Assembly: GCF_003971235.1 (NCBI RefSeq)
Contig: NZ_CP034661.1
Coordinates: forward strand, 4,216,001 to 4,280,000
Direction: 5' to 3'
From: Chryseobacterium aureum
Lineage (GTDB): Bacteria; Bacteroidota; Bacteroidia; Flavobacteriales; Weeksellaceae
DNA length: 64,000 nt
Positions 52,397 through 60,887 of this stretch are shown here, piece by piece. Position 1 is the stretch's first letter. Each line of letters opens with the position of its first letter. The notes beneath the pieces were generated by a model, which saw only the letters and a list, made by a program, of their open reading frames with translations, ran no database searches and was not told the origin of the DNA. Both the position numbers and the translations under genes were made by a program.

Positions 52397-52834
52397 ATGA
52401 GAATAGATAAATTTTTATGGAGCATTCGTTTTTATAAGACGAGAAGTATTGCAGCAGAGGAGATTAAAAAGAACAGAGTTTCTATAGGAACGTCTGCCGT
52501 AAAGTCATCTAAAGAGGTAAAAGAAGGAGATACTATTAAAATCCGTAAGAATCAGATTGATTATAAAATAAAGGTAATTCAGATTCCGAAAAGCAGGATA
52601 GGAGCCAAACTGGTTTCGCTGCATATAAAGGATGTTACAGATAAGGAACAGTATGAGATCCTGAAGCTTCGCAAAATGTCACAAGACTATTACAGAAACA
52701 AAGGAGAAGGAAGGCCTACCAAAAAAGACAGAAGGGAAATGGATGATTATGTAGGCAATGATATTGATTCTGATTTTACAGACTGGGACGACTTTTTTGG
52801 AGAAACAGGTGATGCAGAAGAAAACGAAGACTAA
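52397..52834 (+). CDS. S4 RNA-binding domain protein (Hsp15/HslR-like)
   Basis: A 145-residue protein with an N-terminal S4 domain (MRIDKFLWSIRFYKTRSIAA, KKNRVSIG, KEGDTIKIR) typical of Hsp15, which binds stalled 50S subunits with a nascent chain. A basic middle part (EGRPTKKDRREMDD) and a long acidic tail (about 118-145) follow; the acidic tail is common in Bacteroidetes members. It is transcribed divergently from the FKBP-like gene and ends at a hairpin shared with convergent aroK. Confidence 0.88.
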   Translation: MRIDKFLWSIRFYKTRSIAAEEIKKNRVSIGTSAVKSSKEVKEGDTIKIRKNQIDYKIKVIQIPKSRIGAKLVSLHIKDVTDKEQYEILKLRKMSQDYYRNKGEGRPTKKDRREMDDYVGNDIDSDFTDWDDFFGETGDAEENED

Positions 52835-52843
52835 AATAACAGT

Positions 52844-52872
52844 GAAAAGCTCTAGAGATAGAGCTTTTCTAT
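52844..52872. terminator. Bidirectional terminator between S4 gene and aroK
   Basis: GAAAAGCTCTA, GAGA, TAGAGCTTTTC form an 11-base stem; the aroK stop codon lies inside it. Confidence 0.75.
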
Positions 52873-53367
52873 TATTTCATTCACAATGTCTTCCGGTTCT
52901 CTGGAGTCTGTACCCACAGTAAACTGTGCTTTACTGTAAAACTGATTTCTTTCAAATAAATGTTTTGCAATAAATTCCGGGAGATCTTCATCAGAAATAT
53001 TAGCAATCAGCGGTCTTTTTTCTTTCTGTTTTGAAAGCCTTTCTACCAAAGTTCCTACAGAACTTCGTAAAAAAACACTTTTAGAATTATGATTGATGAT
53101 CTCCATATTATTATAATACACAGGAGTTCCTCCGCCAAGGCTCACCACTACATTTTCATGAGAAGCCAATATCTCTTCCAGGGCCTCTCTTTCCAGCTTT
53201 CTAAAGTAAATTTCACCCTTTTTTTCAAATATTTCCGGGATGGTTAATTTATTTCTTCTGGAAATCTCTTTATCGAGGTCAATGAGTTTAAAATTGATTT
53301 TTTCGCTTAATATTTTGGAAATGTGAGATTTGCCACTTCCCATGTATCCGATCAATGAAATTACCAT
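52852..53367 (-). CDS. aroK: Shikimate kinase
   Basis: A 171-residue P-loop kinase that phosphorylates shikimate in aromatic amino-acid synthesis. The Walker A motif GYMGSGKS is at residues 7-14, the shikimate-binding region includes DLDKEISRR and FRKLEREALEEIL, and the Walker B/GGG segment VVSLGGGTPVYY is intact, as is the lid KEKRPLIA. The start was set at the ATG at 53367, which gives the normal N-terminus MVISLIGYMG; the longer frame to 53421 overlaps the tRNA promoter. Confidence 0.95.
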   Translation of the reverse strand: MVISLIGYMGSGKSHISKILSEKINFKLIDLDKEISRRNKLTIPEIFEKKGEIYFRKLEREALEEILASHENVVVSLGGGTPVYYNNMEIINHNSKSVFLRSSVGTLVERLSKQKEKRPLIANISDEDLPEFIAKHLFERNQFYSKAQFTVGTDSREPEDIVNEIIEKLYL

Positions 53368-53398
53368 GAAATTTTTTTTAACAAATTTGCGAAAAAGT

Positions 53399-53428
53399 TT
53401 TGAGATAAAGAAAAAAGTCATATCTTTG
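53399..53428 (+). promoter_or_regulatory. Promoter of the tRNA operon
   Basis: TTTG (53399-53402), 18 bases, TATCTTTG (53421-53428). The element pair faces the tRNA genes and overlaps the aroK upstream region. Confidence 0.7.
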
Positions 53429-53482
53429 CACCACTTAAAACAAGGGACATTACTTAAATGAAAACTTGTTGCACAAGTGGCC

Positions 53483-53555
53483 GACTCGGTAGCTCAGCTG
53501 GTAGAGCAATACACTTTTAATGTATGGGTCCTGGGTTCGAATCCCAGCCGGGTCA
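53483..53555 (+). tRNA. tRNA-Lys (anticodon TTT), copy 1
   Basis: 73 bases. Acceptor stem GACTCGG/CCGGGTC with one G-T pair, D-arm GCTC..GAGC, anticodon stem ATACA/TGTAT with loop CTTTTAA, T-arm CTGGG-TTCGAAT-CCCAG, discriminator A. CCA is not encoded. Confidence 0.95.
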
Positions 53556-53590
53556 CTAGCAATTAAAATTACTTATTCTGTAATTTTATT

Positions 53591-53673
53591 GCCTGCGTGG
53601 TGAAATTGGTAGACACGCCATCTTGAGGGGGTGGTTTCCTAAGGATGTGCTGGTTCGAGTCCAGTCGCAGGCA
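53591..53673 (+). tRNA. tRNA-Leu (anticodon GAG)
   Basis: 83 bases with a long variable arm (class II). Acceptor stem GCCTGCG/CGCAGGC, anticodon stem CCATC/GGTGG with loop TTGAGGG (anticodon GAG), T-arm with GGTTCGAGTCC, discriminator A. CCA is not encoded. Confidence 0.92.
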
Positions 53674-53728
53674 CTGCAAAGAAAATTTTATAATTAATAG
53701 TGAAATTTATTTCATTTTAATTGTGGCC

Positions 53729-53801
53729 GACTCGGTAGCTCAGCTGGTAGAGCAATACACTTTTAATGTATGGGTCCTGGGTTCGAATCCCAGCCGGGTC
53801 A
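53729..53801 (+). tRNA. tRNA-Lys (anticodon TTT), copy 2
   Basis: 73 bases, identical to the copy at 53483, including the six bases GTGGCC before it. This indicates a recent duplication around the Leu gene. Confidence 0.95.
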
Positions 53802-53856
53802 CAAGTTTACTGAAAAGTAAATTTTTTTCATATTAATATTTTGTGATTTGGTGTTT

Positions 53857-53889
53857 CAAAGGCTTCCTTCAGGAGGCCTTTGATTTTTG
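53857..53889 (+). terminator. Terminator of the tRNA operon
   Basis: CAAAGGCTTCC (53857-53867), TTCA, GGAGGCCTTTG (53872-53882), then ATTTTTG. Confidence 0.8.
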
Positions 53890-53923
53890 TATGAAGTCTG
53901 AAATAATAAATAAAATAAATAAA

Positions 53924-53956
53924 ACTCTCACGGCAGCCGTGAGAGTTTTTTATTTT
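53924..53956. terminator. Bidirectional terminator beside panC
   Basis: ACTCTCACGGC, A, GCCGTGAGAGT form an 11-base stem with A run before and T run after; it can end panC on the minus strand. Confidence 0.8.
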
Positions 53957-53980
53957 AAAAAGGATATGTTATGTACTGTA

Positions 53981-54829
53981 TTAATCCAGATGCATATTGT
54001 CAATTAATCGTACTCCGTCCACTACAACAACAATAAACGCTCTGAAATTTCTGTCTTTATAAAAGAAATCGGTTTCCTGTAATGTTTTTTCGTCAGCAAT
54101 CAGAAAGTATTCAAGCTTCATGCCCTGCTGATCGTCAAAAATATCTGCCACTCTTTCCTTGATTTCCGGTATGGTAACGGTTCTGAACCAGTCATTCACT
54201 TTTTTTAATGTTTCGTAAATAAGTTTTGAAGCTTCTTTTCTGTCTTCATGAAGCCTCTGGTTTCTTGAGCTTAATGCTAAACCGTTTTCAGCTCTGTAAA
54301 TAGGAACTCCCGTTATTTTTACAGGAAGGTGTTTTTTCTCTACCATTTTTTTAATAATAGCAAGCTGTTGAAAATCTTTTTCACCAAAATAAGCATTGTC
54401 TGGCTGCACCTGTCTGAACAGCTCTTCTACCACAGTTCCCACTCCGTCGAAATGCCCGGGTCTGGATTTTCCTTCCATCTCATTTTCCAGTCCGTCAAAA
54501 TCATAATGCTGGCTTTCCGTTTTTTCAGGATAAATATCTGCTATCTCAGGGATGTAAACAGCGTCTACAAGCCCGGAATTCTGAAGAATAAGGAGGTCTT
54601 TGTTAATATCTCTCGGATATTTTTCAAGATCTTCAGGATTGTTGAACTGGGTTGGATTTACAAAAATTGAAGAAATAACAAGATCATTTTCTTTTCTGGC
54701 CTCTTCATACAGGGAAAGATGGCCTTTGTGTAAAGCACCCATAGTAGGGGCAAAGCCAATTCTTTTTCCCATTTCTTTCTGTCTTTCAATGAAATCCTGA
54801 AGGACTTTCCTGTTTTTTATAATTTCCAT
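53981..54829 (-). CDS. panC: Pantoate--beta-alanine ligase
   Basis: A 282-residue enzyme that joins pantoate and beta-alanine with ATP to make pantothenate. The nucleotide-binding MGALHKGHLSL motif (HxGH type), VFVNPTQFNNPEDLEKYPRD, RPGHFDGVGTVV, YFGEKDFQQL and LALSSRNQRL are all as expected. Length is normal. No panD or panB lies next to it. It is divergent from the glycogen-synthase-like gene. Confidence 0.97.
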   Translation of the reverse strand: MEIIKNRKVLQDFIERQKEMGKRIGFAPTMGALHKGHLSLYEEARKENDLVISSIFVNPTQFNNPEDLEKYPRDINKDLLILQNSGLVDAVYIPEIADIYPEKTESQHYDFDGLENEMEGKSRPGHFDGVGTVVEELFRQVQPDNAYFGEKDFQQLAIIKKMVEKKHLPVKITGVPIYRAENGLALSSRNQRLHEDRKEASKLIYETLKKVNDWFRTVTIPEIKERVADIFDDQQGMKLEYFLIADEKTLQETDFFYKDRNFRAFIVVVVDGVRLIDNMHLD

Positions 54830-54849
54830 AGTTTATTTTAATGCTATTT

Positions 54850-54857
54850 CAAAAATA
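54850..54857 (-). promoter_or_regulatory. -7 box of panC
   Basis: Minus strand TATTTTTG, perfect -7 match, 20 bases before the start codon. Confidence 0.55.
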
Positions 54858-54953
54858 CTAAAAATATCGTATAATAATATGTACTTTTAATAATTTGGGA
54901 AACGGAATTTTCGTAAAAAAATGTTAATTAAAATAATGTTGGATGTTTTTTTG

Positions 54954-54961
54954 TAATTTTG
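54954..54961 (+). promoter_or_regulatory. -7 box of the glycogen-synthase-like gene
   Basis: TAATTTTG, a perfect -7 match. Its last bases include the TTG at 54959 that could be misread as a start codon. Confidence 0.6.
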
Positions 54962-55000
54962 CACATTAAAGCATTTTTACAAAAATTAGATAGAAAGTTT

Positions 55001-55771
55001 ATGCCGAATCAAAAAATACTGTACATTACTACAGAGATGTATCCATATCAGGAAGACACAAATATGGCTGCAGTGGTAAACAAAATGGCACTTAAGATGC
55101 ACCAAGAAGGCAATGATGTAAGAGTTTTTATGCCAAGATTTGGACAAATAAGTGAGAGAAAGTTCCAGCTTCATGAGGTAATCCGCCTATCAGGTATGAA
55201 TATCATTATCAATGATCTGGATCAGCCTCTGATCATTAAAGTAGCGTCTCTTCCGGGGGAAAGACTTCAGGTTTACTTTATTGACAACGAAGAATACTTC
55301 AAAAGAAAACAATATTATTTCGATGATGAAGGAAACCCTTTCGAAGACAATGATGAAAGAGCTATTTTCTTCGCAAGAGGGGTTATTGAAACCATTAAGA
55401 AACTGAACTGGGTGCCGGATGTTATTCATTTGAACGGATGGATGTCTTCTTTTGTTCCAATTTATCTTAAAACGTACTACGAATCAGATACTTATTTCAA
55501 AGACGCAAAAATTGTACTTTCTCTTTATAACGAGAAAGATGCTGATCTGGATAAAAAGATCGACGAAAAACTTCAGTTTGATAATATTTCAGGATTAAAA
55601 GCGTTAGATAATCCAACAATTAAAAGTTTTGTTATCGAAAGTATGAACTATGTAAATGCCGTTGTGAAAGGAGACGAGTTTCTGGATGAAGACCTGGATA
55701 AGGCTTTCAACGAAACAGCTGCCGAAAAATCGGAATATCTTGACATAGATTCTATTAATCAACTTTATTAA
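55001..55771 (+). CDS. Glycogen/starch synthase N-terminal domain protein (short form)
   Basis: A 256-residue protein resembling only the N-terminal half of GlgA-type (GT5) glycogen synthases: KILYITTEMYPYQEDTNMAA (here with T-N-M in place of the usual glucan-binding loop with K), RVFMPRFGQI, and DVIHLNGWMSSFVPIYLKTY. The C-terminal GT-B half, which holds the ADP-glucose site, is missing, with a stop after an acidic tail. Short forms are common in Bacteroidetes beside panC, so this is not a local truncation. Activity is doubtful; a regulatory role is possible. Start moved to the ATG at 55001. Confidence 0.85.
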   Translation: MPNQKILYITTEMYPYQEDTNMAAVVNKMALKMHQEGNDVRVFMPRFGQISERKFQLHEVIRLSGMNIIINDLDQPLIIKVASLPGERLQVYFIDNEEYFKRKQYYFDDEGNPFEDNDERAIFFARGVIETIKKLNWVPDVIHLNGWMSSFVPIYLKTYYESDTYFKDAKIVLSLYNEKDADLDKKIDEKLQFDNISGLKALDNPTIKSFVIESMNYVNAVVKGDEFLDEDLDKAFNETAAEKSEYLDIDSINQLY

Positions 55772-55784
55772 AAACACATTTTTA

Positions 55785-57419
55785 ATGACTCATACTCTTA
55801 AAAGGACCTTCGCCATGCTTTTACTGGCGATTTTCGGAAGTGCAATCCTTTATAACTGTGAACCTGATCCGGATTCTCTTGGTGAGCAGTTGTTTAATAA
55901 TGATGCTGCACAAGGTAATGAAATTTCCTATGACGTTATTGCGTACAACTATAATAATAATGACTCTATCCGAAGTGATGCTGCCAGATTGATCAGTGGA
56001 TTGAATGAGAGCGGCGGAGCTTTAACGGTAGGTGTTCTTGGAGCATTTACAGAAAGCCAGTTCGGAATGCAGAGAGCTTCTTACCTTACCCAGTTAAGAA
56101 TGCCTGTAGATAATTACGATTTTAACGGAGCAAACCCAAAAGTAGACTCTGTAGTTCTTGTCGTAAGACCTCCTGCGAATACCACTTCCAATACGTACTA
56201 CTTTGAAGGGGATTCATTAAAGACCAATACCTACACAAAAACAGATTTCCCTGTAGACGGTGTGGCTACAGAAGTTTCCATTGAGAAAAAAACGTATCCT
56301 GTTCGTAAATACGGTAAAATAGGAGGTGGGTCAAAATCAATGAAGATCAATGTGCATGAGATTACCACATTCCTGGATTCGAATGATGACAGTTTCAAAC
56401 GTTCCAATAAAACGGTTAGTACTGGTGAACTTCTGGGTTCAGGAGTATTTGACGGTAACGTAAGTGCAATCTCTATTACCAAAAAATCTGATAATTCAGT
56501 GGTGTTCACAGGAAATCTTGGTTACAGACTGAAACTGAGCAATACAGACTTTTTCCAGACTCACATTCTTGATAAAAAAGGAAAACCTGAACTTCAGGAT
56601 GCTTCCAACTTTATCAGATATTTTAAAGGGATCAGAATCTCTGTGGATGAAACGGATAAATACCTTTACCAGTTCTCTCCTAATGACCTGCAGCTTATCA
56701 TGTATTATAAGTATGATAAAACAGAAAACGGAACCACTACAAGACCGCAGACAAACCTTGTTTTCAATGTAGGAGGTCTTAATGCTCATATCGGACAATA
56801 TGAATATAACAGAACCGGAACTCCATCAGGAAATGCATTGGCATCCATTAATACTACTGATGGAGATGCGAAACTTTACATTCAGGGAATGGGAGGTCCA
56901 TCGGCCATTGTAAAAATTCCGGATGCTACCATTGCGGCTCTTAGAGATATCTATAATAAAGATAAAGCCGGTATTTTAAGTGCTAAAATCAGAGTGTATT
57001 TAGATCCGGCTAGCTGGAAAAATACCAATTCAACAGAAGACCGAAGATTTACAATAAACCCGATAACGGGTACTCCTGTTGATTTCTCAAAATTAGCCTT
57101 TACGTCAGACTTGACAGCGGGACTTGGTTTATATAATTACAACACAGATAAAGGATACTATGATTTTATAGTGACAAAAACCGTTAAAGATCTTGTTGAA
57201 GGAAAAACCGAAACCGTTAACGGAGTGGTACAGCCGGTTACTAATAAGCCACTATGGATCAGTGCAGGAACATTTGCTGCCAATGCTACAGGAAACCTTT
57301 TGGGAGTTCGTAATACAACAAGAGCATTTGACATGAATAGAGTTATTCTGACAGGTTCATTAGATAAAACAAATGCGAACAGAGTCCAGCTTAAAGTGAC
57401 TTACGCTACAAAAAAATAA
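55785..57419 (+). CDS. DUF4270 lipoprotein
   Basis: A 544-residue lipoprotein. The signal MTHTLKRTFAMLLLAIFGSA is followed by the lipobox LYNC (cysteine at 25) and an acidic start. The large body is beta-rich and repetitive in Ser, Thr and Asn, with NPKVDSVVLVVRPP and FNVGGLNAHIGQYEYN, matching DUF4270, found in Bacteroidetes near panC and glycogen genes. Its function is unknown, probably an outer-membrane surface component. It begins 13 bases after the glycogen-synthase-like gene and precedes glmS by 28, suggesting one operon. Confidence 0.88.
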   Translation: MTHTLKRTFAMLLLAIFGSAILYNCEPDPDSLGEQLFNNDAAQGNEISYDVIAYNYNNNDSIRSDAARLISGLNESGGALTVGVLGAFTESQFGMQRASYLTQLRMPVDNYDFNGANPKVDSVVLVVRPPANTTSNTYYFEGDSLKTNTYTKTDFPVDGVATEVSIEKKTYPVRKYGKIGGGSKSMKINVHEITTFLDSNDDSFKRSNKTVSTGELLGSGVFDGNVSAISITKKSDNSVVFTGNLGYRLKLSNTDFFQTHILDKKGKPELQDASNFIRYFKGIRISVDETDKYLYQFSPNDLQLIMYYKYDKTENGTTTRPQTNLVFNVGGLNAHIGQYEYNRTGTPSGNALASINTTDGDAKLYIQGMGGPSAIVKIPDATIAALRDIYNKDKAGILSAKIRVYLDPASWKNTNSTEDRRFTINPITGTPVDFSKLAFTSDLTAGLGLYNYNTDKGYYDFIVTKTVKDLVEGKTETVNGVVQPVTNKPLWISAGTFAANATGNLLGVRNTTRAFDMNRVILTGSLDKTNANRVQLKVTYATKK

Positions 57420-57447
57420 ATACAACAAAAACACGAAACGAAATAAT

Positions 57448-59301
57448 ATGTGCGGAATAGTAGGATATACAGGTTTTCAAGACGCTTACGAAATTGTAAT
57501 TAACGGTCTTAGAAGATTAGAATATAGAGGATATGACAGTGCCGGAATTGTTTTAGAAGGTTCAGACAATAAGCTTGAAGTAGAAAAAACAAAAGGTAAG
57601 GTTGAGGATTTGGTGAATATTTCGAAAGATTTAAAAGGAACATCCAAAATTGGAATGGGACACACGCGTTGGGCTACCCATGGAGTTCCAAGTGACAGAA
57701 ATTCCCACCCGCATTTGTCAAATAACGGAAAAATAGCAATTGTACATAATGGGATTATCGAAAACTACGATACCATCAAAACAATGCTTACCGAAAAAGG
57801 ATTTACTTTCAAATCTGAAACAGATACTGAAGTACTGGTAAACCTTATCCAGTATTTTATGGATCTTAAATCAGAAACTGATTTCCCTACTGCGGTAAGA
57901 TATGCATTGAACGAAGTATACGGAGCCTATGCTATCACTGTGCTTCATGAAGATTATCCGGGAGTATTGATAGTAGGAAGATTAGGTTCTCCTTTGGCAA
58001 TCGGAATCGGAGAAAAAGAATACTTCATTGCCTCTGATGCCTCTCCATTTGTAGAATTTACAAAAGAAGCCATTTATCTTGAAGAAGGACACATGGCTAC
58101 CATTTCCCTTGAAGGAGGAGTGGATATCAGAACCATTAATGACAACTCTAAAATTGAGCCGGAAATCCAGGAGCTTAAATTAAGCCTTGAGCAGATTGAA
58201 AAAGGCGGTTATGAGCATTTCATGCTTAAAGAAATCTTTGAACAACCAAAATCTGTACATGATACCATGAGAGGTAGACTCCTGGTAGATGAAGGCGTTA
58301 TCAAAATGGCCGGAATCTGGGATCATGTGGAAAGATTCAAAAATGCCAACAGAATTATCATTATTGCCTGCGGTACTTCATGGCACGCGGGGCTTATCGG
58401 AGAATACCTGATCGAAGAATATGCAAGAATCCCTGTTGAAGTGGAATACGCATCAGAATTCAGATACAGAAACCCAATCATTACAGATAAAGATGTGGTG
58501 ATTGCCATTTCTCAATCCGGAGAAACAGCCGATACCATGGCTGCTTTGAAACTGGCAAAAGAAAAAGGAGCATTTATATATGGTATATGTAATGTAGTAG
58601 ATTCTTCAATTGCAAGAATTACGGATGCCGGTTCATATACCCATGCCGGTCCTGAAATTGGGGTTGCTTCTACAAAAGCATTTACGGCACAGCTTACAAT
58701 CCTTACTTTAATTGCCTTTAAATTAGGAAAACACAACGGAAACTTAGGAAACGCTGAATTTATGAGCTTAATCGCTGAGCTTGATGCCATTCCTAAGAAA
58801 ATTGAAGAAGTGCTGAATACGACCCACGAGCTGACGCAGAATATTGCAAAAGATTTTGTGAAAGCTACCAACTTCCTTTATTTAGGTAGAGGATATAATT
58901 ATCCGGCTGCCTTAGAGGGAGCATTAAAACTAAAAGAAATTTCTTATATCCATGCAGAAGGTTACCCGGCTGCAGAAATGAAACACGGTCCTATTGCCCT
59001 GATCGACGAAAACATGCCTATTGTAATTATAGCACCTAAAAAAGGCCACTATGATAAAATTGTAAGTAACGTTCAGGAGATTAAAGCGAGAAAAGGAAAA
59101 ATTATCGCTGTAGTCAATAAAGGCGACCGTCAGGTAAGCGAAATGGCAGATTATGTGATTGAAATCCCTGAAACTTCAGAATGTTTCTCTCCAATCGTTG
59201 CTTCCGTGCCTCTGCAGCTGCTTGCTTATTATATAGCAGTATACAGAGGAGCCAACGTAGATCAGCCAAGAAACCTTGCAAAATCTGTAACCGTGGAATA
59301 A
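57448..59301 (+). CDS. glmS: Glutamine--fructose-6-phosphate aminotransferase (isomerizing)
   Basis: A 617-residue enzyme making glucosamine-6-phosphate from fructose-6-phosphate and glutamine, the first step of UDP-GlcNAc supply. The N-terminal glutaminase has the nucleophile C2 (MCGIVGYTG) and GHTRWATHGVPSDRNSHPH; two SIS isomerase domains follow (IIIACGTSWHAGLIGEY, SQSGETADTMAALKLA, LGRGYNYPAALEGALKLKE). The C-terminus PRNLAKSVTVE is canonical. Length is normal. No ribozyme-like leader is evident. Confidence 0.97.
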   Translation: MCGIVGYTGFQDAYEIVINGLRRLEYRGYDSAGIVLEGSDNKLEVEKTKGKVEDLVNISKDLKGTSKIGMGHTRWATHGVPSDRNSHPHLSNNGKIAIVHNGIIENYDTIKTMLTEKGFTFKSETDTEVLVNLIQYFMDLKSETDFPTAVRYALNEVYGAYAITVLHEDYPGVLIVGRLGSPLAIGIGEKEYFIASDASPFVEFTKEAIYLEEGHMATISLEGGVDIRTINDNSKIEPEIQELKLSLEQIEKGGYEHFMLKEIFEQPKSVHDTMRGRLLVDEGVIKMAGIWDHVERFKNANRIIIIACGTSWHAGLIGEYLIEEYARIPVEVEYASEFRYRNPIITDKDVVIAISQSGETADTMAALKLAKEKGAFIYGICNVVDSSIARITDAGSYTHAGPEIGVASTKAFTAQLTILTLIAFKLGKHNGNLGNAEFMSLIAELDAIPKKIEEVLNTTHELTQNIAKDFVKATNFLYLGRGYNYPAALEGALKLKEISYIHAEGYPAAEMKHGPIALIDENMPIVIIAPKKGHYDKIVSNVQEIKARKGKIIAVVNKGDRQVSEMADYVIEIPETSECFSPIVASVPLQLLAYYIAVYRGANVDQPRNLAKSVTVE

Positions 59302-59409
59302 AAAGTTGTTGTAAATAAAATAAATTTAGATTTCTTCCGTTATTTCAAAAAAAATCTTAAAAGTTTCTTAAAAAAATTATATATTTACGGCTTAATTATA
59401 AAAATTAAC

Positions 59410-60834
59410 ATGAAAAGGATATTTCTTTTATTATTGTCTGCGTCGGTAGCATCGGTATCTTGTTCAGGTGGTGGCAGCTCTTCTGTAGGGAAGCCAGGAA
59501 CAAAAGGAGAATTGATACCAAGAGAAAAAACTAAATCATTTGTTGCGGAAAGACCATACGGAATGGTCGCAATTCCTGCAGGTTCATTTGTTGCTGGTTT
59601 AGCAGACCAGGATCCAACAAATACTCCTGAAAAAGCATCATTGAAAACAGTTACTGTTTCTTCTTTCTTCATGGATGAAGCAGAAACTACCAACTCGGAG
59701 TACAGAGTATTTATCAATTATGTAAGAGACTCTATTGCGAGAACTTTACTTGCTGAAGCTGCCGGAGAAGGTGGTGATGAAGGCGGACGTAAAGGTGCTG
59801 CAATAGGTGATTATGCATATCTTGCTAAAAAAGAAGAGAATTTAACACCTTATCAAGAATATATGGAAGGCCAGGGAGGCCGTGAAGACGGAGGATATGA
59901 TGCAAGTAAAAGACTAGATTGGAAAATTCCTTTACACTGGAGTACTTCAAAATACCCGGATGTAGAATACGCAGAGGTTTTAGAATCTATGTATCTGCCT
60001 TCATCTTCAAGAATCGGAAACGAAAGAATTTTAGATGTTAGTAAGCTGAAATATACATACCGTTGGGGAGATTTGGACGCTGCTGTGGCAGATAACGAAA
60101 GAGGAGCTAATTACCTGAAAAGCGAAAGTATTGCGATCTATCCTGATACAACCGTTTGGGTAAAAGATTTCCACTTTGCTTACAATGAGCCGTTATTTGA
60201 GCAGTATTTCTGGCACAAAGCTTACAAAGACTATCCTGTAGTAGGAGTTACCTGGGATCAGGCAAGAGCTTACTGTAACTTCAGATCTAAATTGAAAACA
60301 GATTACAACGAAAGTTTAAAAAGAAAAAAACAAAGACCATTAGAATTCCGTCTTCCAACTGAGACAGAATGGGAATATGCTGCAAGAGGAGGGATGCAAA
60401 ATGCTACTTACCCTTGGGGCGGTCCATATTTAATGGATGACAGAGGTTGTTACCTGGCCAACTTCAAACCGAAGAGAGGTAACTACATGGAAGACGAGAA
60501 AAAAGGTACTTATACATATACAGCTCCAGTTAAGAAATTTAAGAAAAATGGGTTTGGGTTATTTGATATGGCTGGAAACGTTTCTGAGTGGACACAATCT
60601 GCGTATAACAATTCTTCATACGGATTCTCTTCTACATTAAATCCTTCTACTAAAGATAAAAAGGATACGAAGAAATCGGTAAGAGGAGGATCTTGGAAAG
60701 ATATAGGATATGCCCTTATGACAGGTGCTAGAGATTGGGAAAGAAAAGATTCCGCAAGAAGCTATATCGGGTTCAGAACTGTACAGGACATCCCTGAAGC
60801 AGCTGTTAAGCCAAGAAGAGTTAACAGAAATTAA
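59410..60834 (+). CDS. gldK: Gliding motility lipoprotein GldK (T9SS outer ring)
   Basis: A 474-residue lipoprotein: signal MKRIFLLLLSASVASVSC (lipobox cysteine at 18), then a formylglycine-enzyme-like (FGE-sulfatase) domain with FFMDEAETTNSEYRVFIN, YPVVGVTWDQARAYCNFRS, LPTETEWEYAARGGMQNATY, DMAGNVSEWTQSAYN and SYIGFRTVQD. With GldN it forms the periplasmic ring of the T9SS under the outer membrane. First gene of gldK-L-M-N. A near-consensus -7 box (TATATTTA) lies upstream. Confidence 0.96.
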   Translation: MKRIFLLLLSASVASVSCSGGGSSSVGKPGTKGELIPREKTKSFVAERPYGMVAIPAGSFVAGLADQDPTNTPEKASLKTVTVSSFFMDEAETTNSEYRVFINYVRDSIARTLLAEAAGEGGDEGGRKGAAIGDYAYLAKKEENLTPYQEYMEGQGGREDGGYDASKRLDWKIPLHWSTSKYPDVEYAEVLESMYLPSSSRIGNERILDVSKLKYTYRWGDLDAAVADNERGANYLKSESIAIYPDTTVWVKDFHFAYNEPLFEQYFWHKAYKDYPVVGVTWDQARAYCNFRSKLKTDYNESLKRKKQRPLEFRLPTETEWEYAARGGMQNATYPWGGPYLMDDRGCYLANFKPKRGNYMEDEKKGTYTYTAPVKKFKKNGFGLFDMAGNVSEWTQSAYNNSSYGFSSTLNPSTKDKKDTKKSVRGGSWKDIGYALMTGARDWERKDSARSYIGFRTVQDIPEAAVKPRRVNRN

Positions 60835-60887
60835 TCAGACAATTTTTCAATAACAATTTTATTTAACATTAAAAAAACTAACTCAAT

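Noticed and set aside
53645..53836. Plus-strand frame of 63 codons across the tRNA genes
   Set aside because: It reads through tRNA-Leu and tRNA-Lys; tRNA genes explain the sequence.
57420..57447. glmS ribozyme or other riboswitch before glmS
   Set aside because: The gap is only 28 bases and the region is inside an operon, so there is no room for such an element.
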